In this document: piece after piece, positions 6,493 through 7,866 of the stretch
How the letters are laid out: every line of letters begins with the position of its first letter
How positions within the stretch are numbered: position 1 is the first letter of the stretch
Source: Eubacterium sp.
GTDB lineage: Bacteria; Bacillota; Clostridia; Lachnospirales; Lachnospiraceae
Length of the DNA stretch: 7,866 nt
Direction: 5' to 3'
Assembly: GCA_024697885.1 (NCBI GenBank)
Contig: JAILSA010000150.1
Coordinates: forward strand, 1-7,866
Notes under the pieces: model-generated
What the model saw: only the letters and a program-made list of their open reading frames with translations
What the model was told of the DNA's origin: nothing
Databases searched by the model: none
Translations under genes and position numbers: made by a program

Positions 6493-7455
6493 ATGAGACC
6501 CCTGATTATTTTAACCGGCCCCACAGCCGCAGGTAAAACTGAATTATCCATTGCCCTGGCCAAGGCCATTGGCGGGGAAATCATCTCTGCTGACTCCATG
6601 CAGGTCTACAAAAAAATGAACATAGGAACCGCCAAAATCACAAGAGAGGAGATGGAGGGGGTTCCTCATTTTATGATTGACGAATTAGAGCCCGATGAAG
6701 AATTTAATGTTATGATTTTTCAGGAAAAGGCCAAAAAATACATGGAAGAAATTTACGGCCGAGGCCATATTCCTATTTTGGTAGGCGGCACCGGCTTTTA
6801 CATTCAGTCCATCCTCTATGACATTAAATTTACCAAGGAGGAGGGAGACCCATCCTACCGGGAAAGCCTTCAGAAACTAAGCCTTGAAAAAGGTCCGGAT
6901 TTTCTCTACCAAAAGCTTCTCAAGGTGGATCCGGAATATGCCAAGGACCTTCATGCCAACAATGTGAAAAGGGTTATAAGGGCCTTAGAATACTATCATT
7001 TTACCGGGGAGAAGTTTTCCGTCCACAATGCCAGAGAGGCAAGCCGTACCTCTCCCTACAATTTTGCCTACTTTGTCCTGACCATGGACCGGCAAAAGCT
7101 CTATGACCGCATCGATCTGCGGGTGGATTTCATGAAGGAGGCGGGACTTCTTCAAGAGGTCAAGGGCCTTTTAGACCAGGGCTATTCCAAGGACCTGGTG
7201 TCCATGCAGGGCCTTGGCTACAAGGAGATTGTACCCGTGGTTCAAGAGGGCCTGGATTTAGAAGAAGCCCTCTATGTCCTAAAAAGAGACACCAGACATT
7301 TTGCCAAGAGACAATTGACCTGGTTTAAAAGAGAGGACCAGGTTGACTATATAGACAAGGACCTCTACCAGTCGGAGGAGGCAATTTTACAGGATATCCT
7401 AAAAATCCTGAAAGAAAAATCCATCATAAAAAATCAGGAGGATTCCCATGAATAA
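6493..7455 (+). CDS. miaA: tRNA dimethylallyltransferase MiaA
   Basis: MiaA transfers a dimethylallyl group from DMAPP to N6 of A37 in tRNAs that read UNN codons. This steadies codon pairing and is usually followed by MiaB methylthiolation. The 320-residue protein has the P-loop GPTAAGKT (9-16), the DSMQVYKKMNIGTAK block (34-48, with the likely catalytic Asp34), GGTGFYIQSIL (98-108), VKRVIRALEYY (158-168) and the C-terminal TRHFAKRQLTWFKR (267-280). Length and motifs are normal and the gene looks intact. A strong AAGGAGG (6480-6486) overlapping the mutL stop lies 6 bases before the ATG. miaA next to mutS-mutL is a widely conserved order in bacteria. Its last codons overlap the next gene by 8 bp. 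Confidence 0.98.
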   Translation: MRPLIILTGPTAAGKTELSIALAKAIGGEIISADSMQVYKKMNIGTAKITREEMEGVPHFMIDELEPDEEFNVMIFQEKAKKYMEEIYGRGHIPILVGGTGFYIQSILYDIKFTKEEGDPSYRESLQKLSLEKGPDFLYQKLLKVDPEYAKDLHANNVKRVIRALEYYHFTGEKFSVHNAREASRTSPYNFAYFVLTMDRQKLYDRIDLRVDFMKEAGLLQEVKGLLDQGYSKDLVSMQGLGYKEIVPVVQEGLDLEEALYVLKRDTRHFAKRQLTWFKREDQVDYIDKDLYQSEEAILQDILKILKEKSIIKNQEDSHE

Positions 7456-7866
7456 GGAAGATATGTACAAGGAATTTGGAATTAGCGAAAAGGTTTTAAA
7501 CCTGGGAAATAAGGTTTTAAAGGAAATAGAGGGCCGATTTGAGGCCATTGACCAGGTGGCGGAAATCAACCAGTTAAAGGTGATTCATGCCATGCAAAAA
7601 AACAGGGTCAGCGAAAGTCACCTCTGGGGTTCCACCGGCTACGGCTACAATGACAGCGGACGAGACACCTTAGAAAAGGTCTATGCAGACATTTTTCACA
7701 CAGAAGATGCCCTGGTCCGCTCCCAGATTACCTGTGGCACCCATGCCCTGACCATAGCACTGAGCGGCATTTTGAGGCCGGGAGATGAGCTTTTGTCCCC
7801 TGTGGGTAAACCCTATGACACCTTAGAGGGAATTATTGGCATGGAGGGCACAAGTACCAAGGGTTC
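7448..7866 (+). CDS. ynbB: Methionine gamma-lyase family PLP protein (YnbB-like), 3' end cut off
   Basis: The open frame runs from ATG 7448 to the window edge, giving 139 residues of a protein that is usually about 410-430 long. It resembles the family labelled 'methionine gamma-lyase' or 'aluminium resistance protein' (PF06838; Bacillus subtilis YnbB), a fold-type I PLP enzyme group whose true substrate is poorly defined. Visible family features are HLWGSTGYGYNDSGRDTLE (58-76), VRSQITCGTHALTIAL (90-105, probable cofactor phosphate-binding region) and the LRPGDELLSPVGKPYDTLEG stretch (109-128). The PLP lysine would lie beyond the window. AGGAGG (7436-7441) inside miaA stands 6 bases before the ATG, and the 8-bp overlap with miaA indicates the same operon. 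The family is recognised with good confidence; the reaction is not known from this sequence. Confidence 0.9.
   Translation, partial: MNKEDMYKEFGISEKVLNLGNKVLKEIEGRFEAIDQVAEINQLKVIHAMQKNRVSESHLWGSTGYGYNDSGRDTLEKVYADIFHTEDALVRSQITCGTHALTIALSGILRPGDELLSPVGKPYDTLEGIIGMEGTSTKG

Overview
The window looks like conserved chromosomal housekeeping DNA from a Gram-positive anaerobe of the class Clostridia. A member of the Lachnospiraceae is the best guess. The grounds are the style of the protein sequences, the Clostridia-type LexA boxes, strong AGGAGG ribosome binding sites, a MutL with an endonuclease motif, and the clustering of lexA, mutS, mutL, miaA and a YnbB-type PLP enzyme. There is no mobile element, CRISPR array, rRNA or tRNA.

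Left part (1-1000): the end of rsfS (ribosomal silencing factor) runs rightward and meets lexA, which runs leftward. A single long hairpin, with an A-tract on one side and a T-tract on the other, lies between them and can terminate transcription in both directions. Each gene's stop codon falls in a foot of this hairpin.

Control region (about 989-1209): lexA has a near-consensus promoter (TTGACT, 17 bp, TATATT) with two LexA boxes. One sits between -35 and -10 and the other overlaps the outer end of the -35, so lexA is very probably autoregulated. A divergent, strong rightward promoter (TAGACA, 17 bp, TATAAT) starts the long operon that fills the rest of the window.

Right part (1210-7866): the tightly packed operon begins with a single-pass membrane protein carrying an extracellular SH3b domain and a low-complexity Pro/Thr/Lys/Glu tail. 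mutS overlaps its end by 17 bp. mutL follows 3 bp later, miaA 11 bp later, and a methionine gamma-lyase-family (YnbB-like) gene overlaps the end of miaA by 8 bp and runs off the window. MutS finds mismatches. MutL carries an intact DQHAAHE-type nickase site, so repair here should be of the MutH-independent type. Both proteins show clamp-binding-like motifs. MiaA prenylates tRNA at A37.

The genes themselves are familiar. The points worth a second look are contextual: an envelope-type SH3b protein translationally overlapped with mutS, possible LexA influence on the divergent mismatch-repair operon, an in-frame repeat just before mutS, and a canonical-looking clamp motif in the MutL linker. I see no convincing new defence or mobile system.
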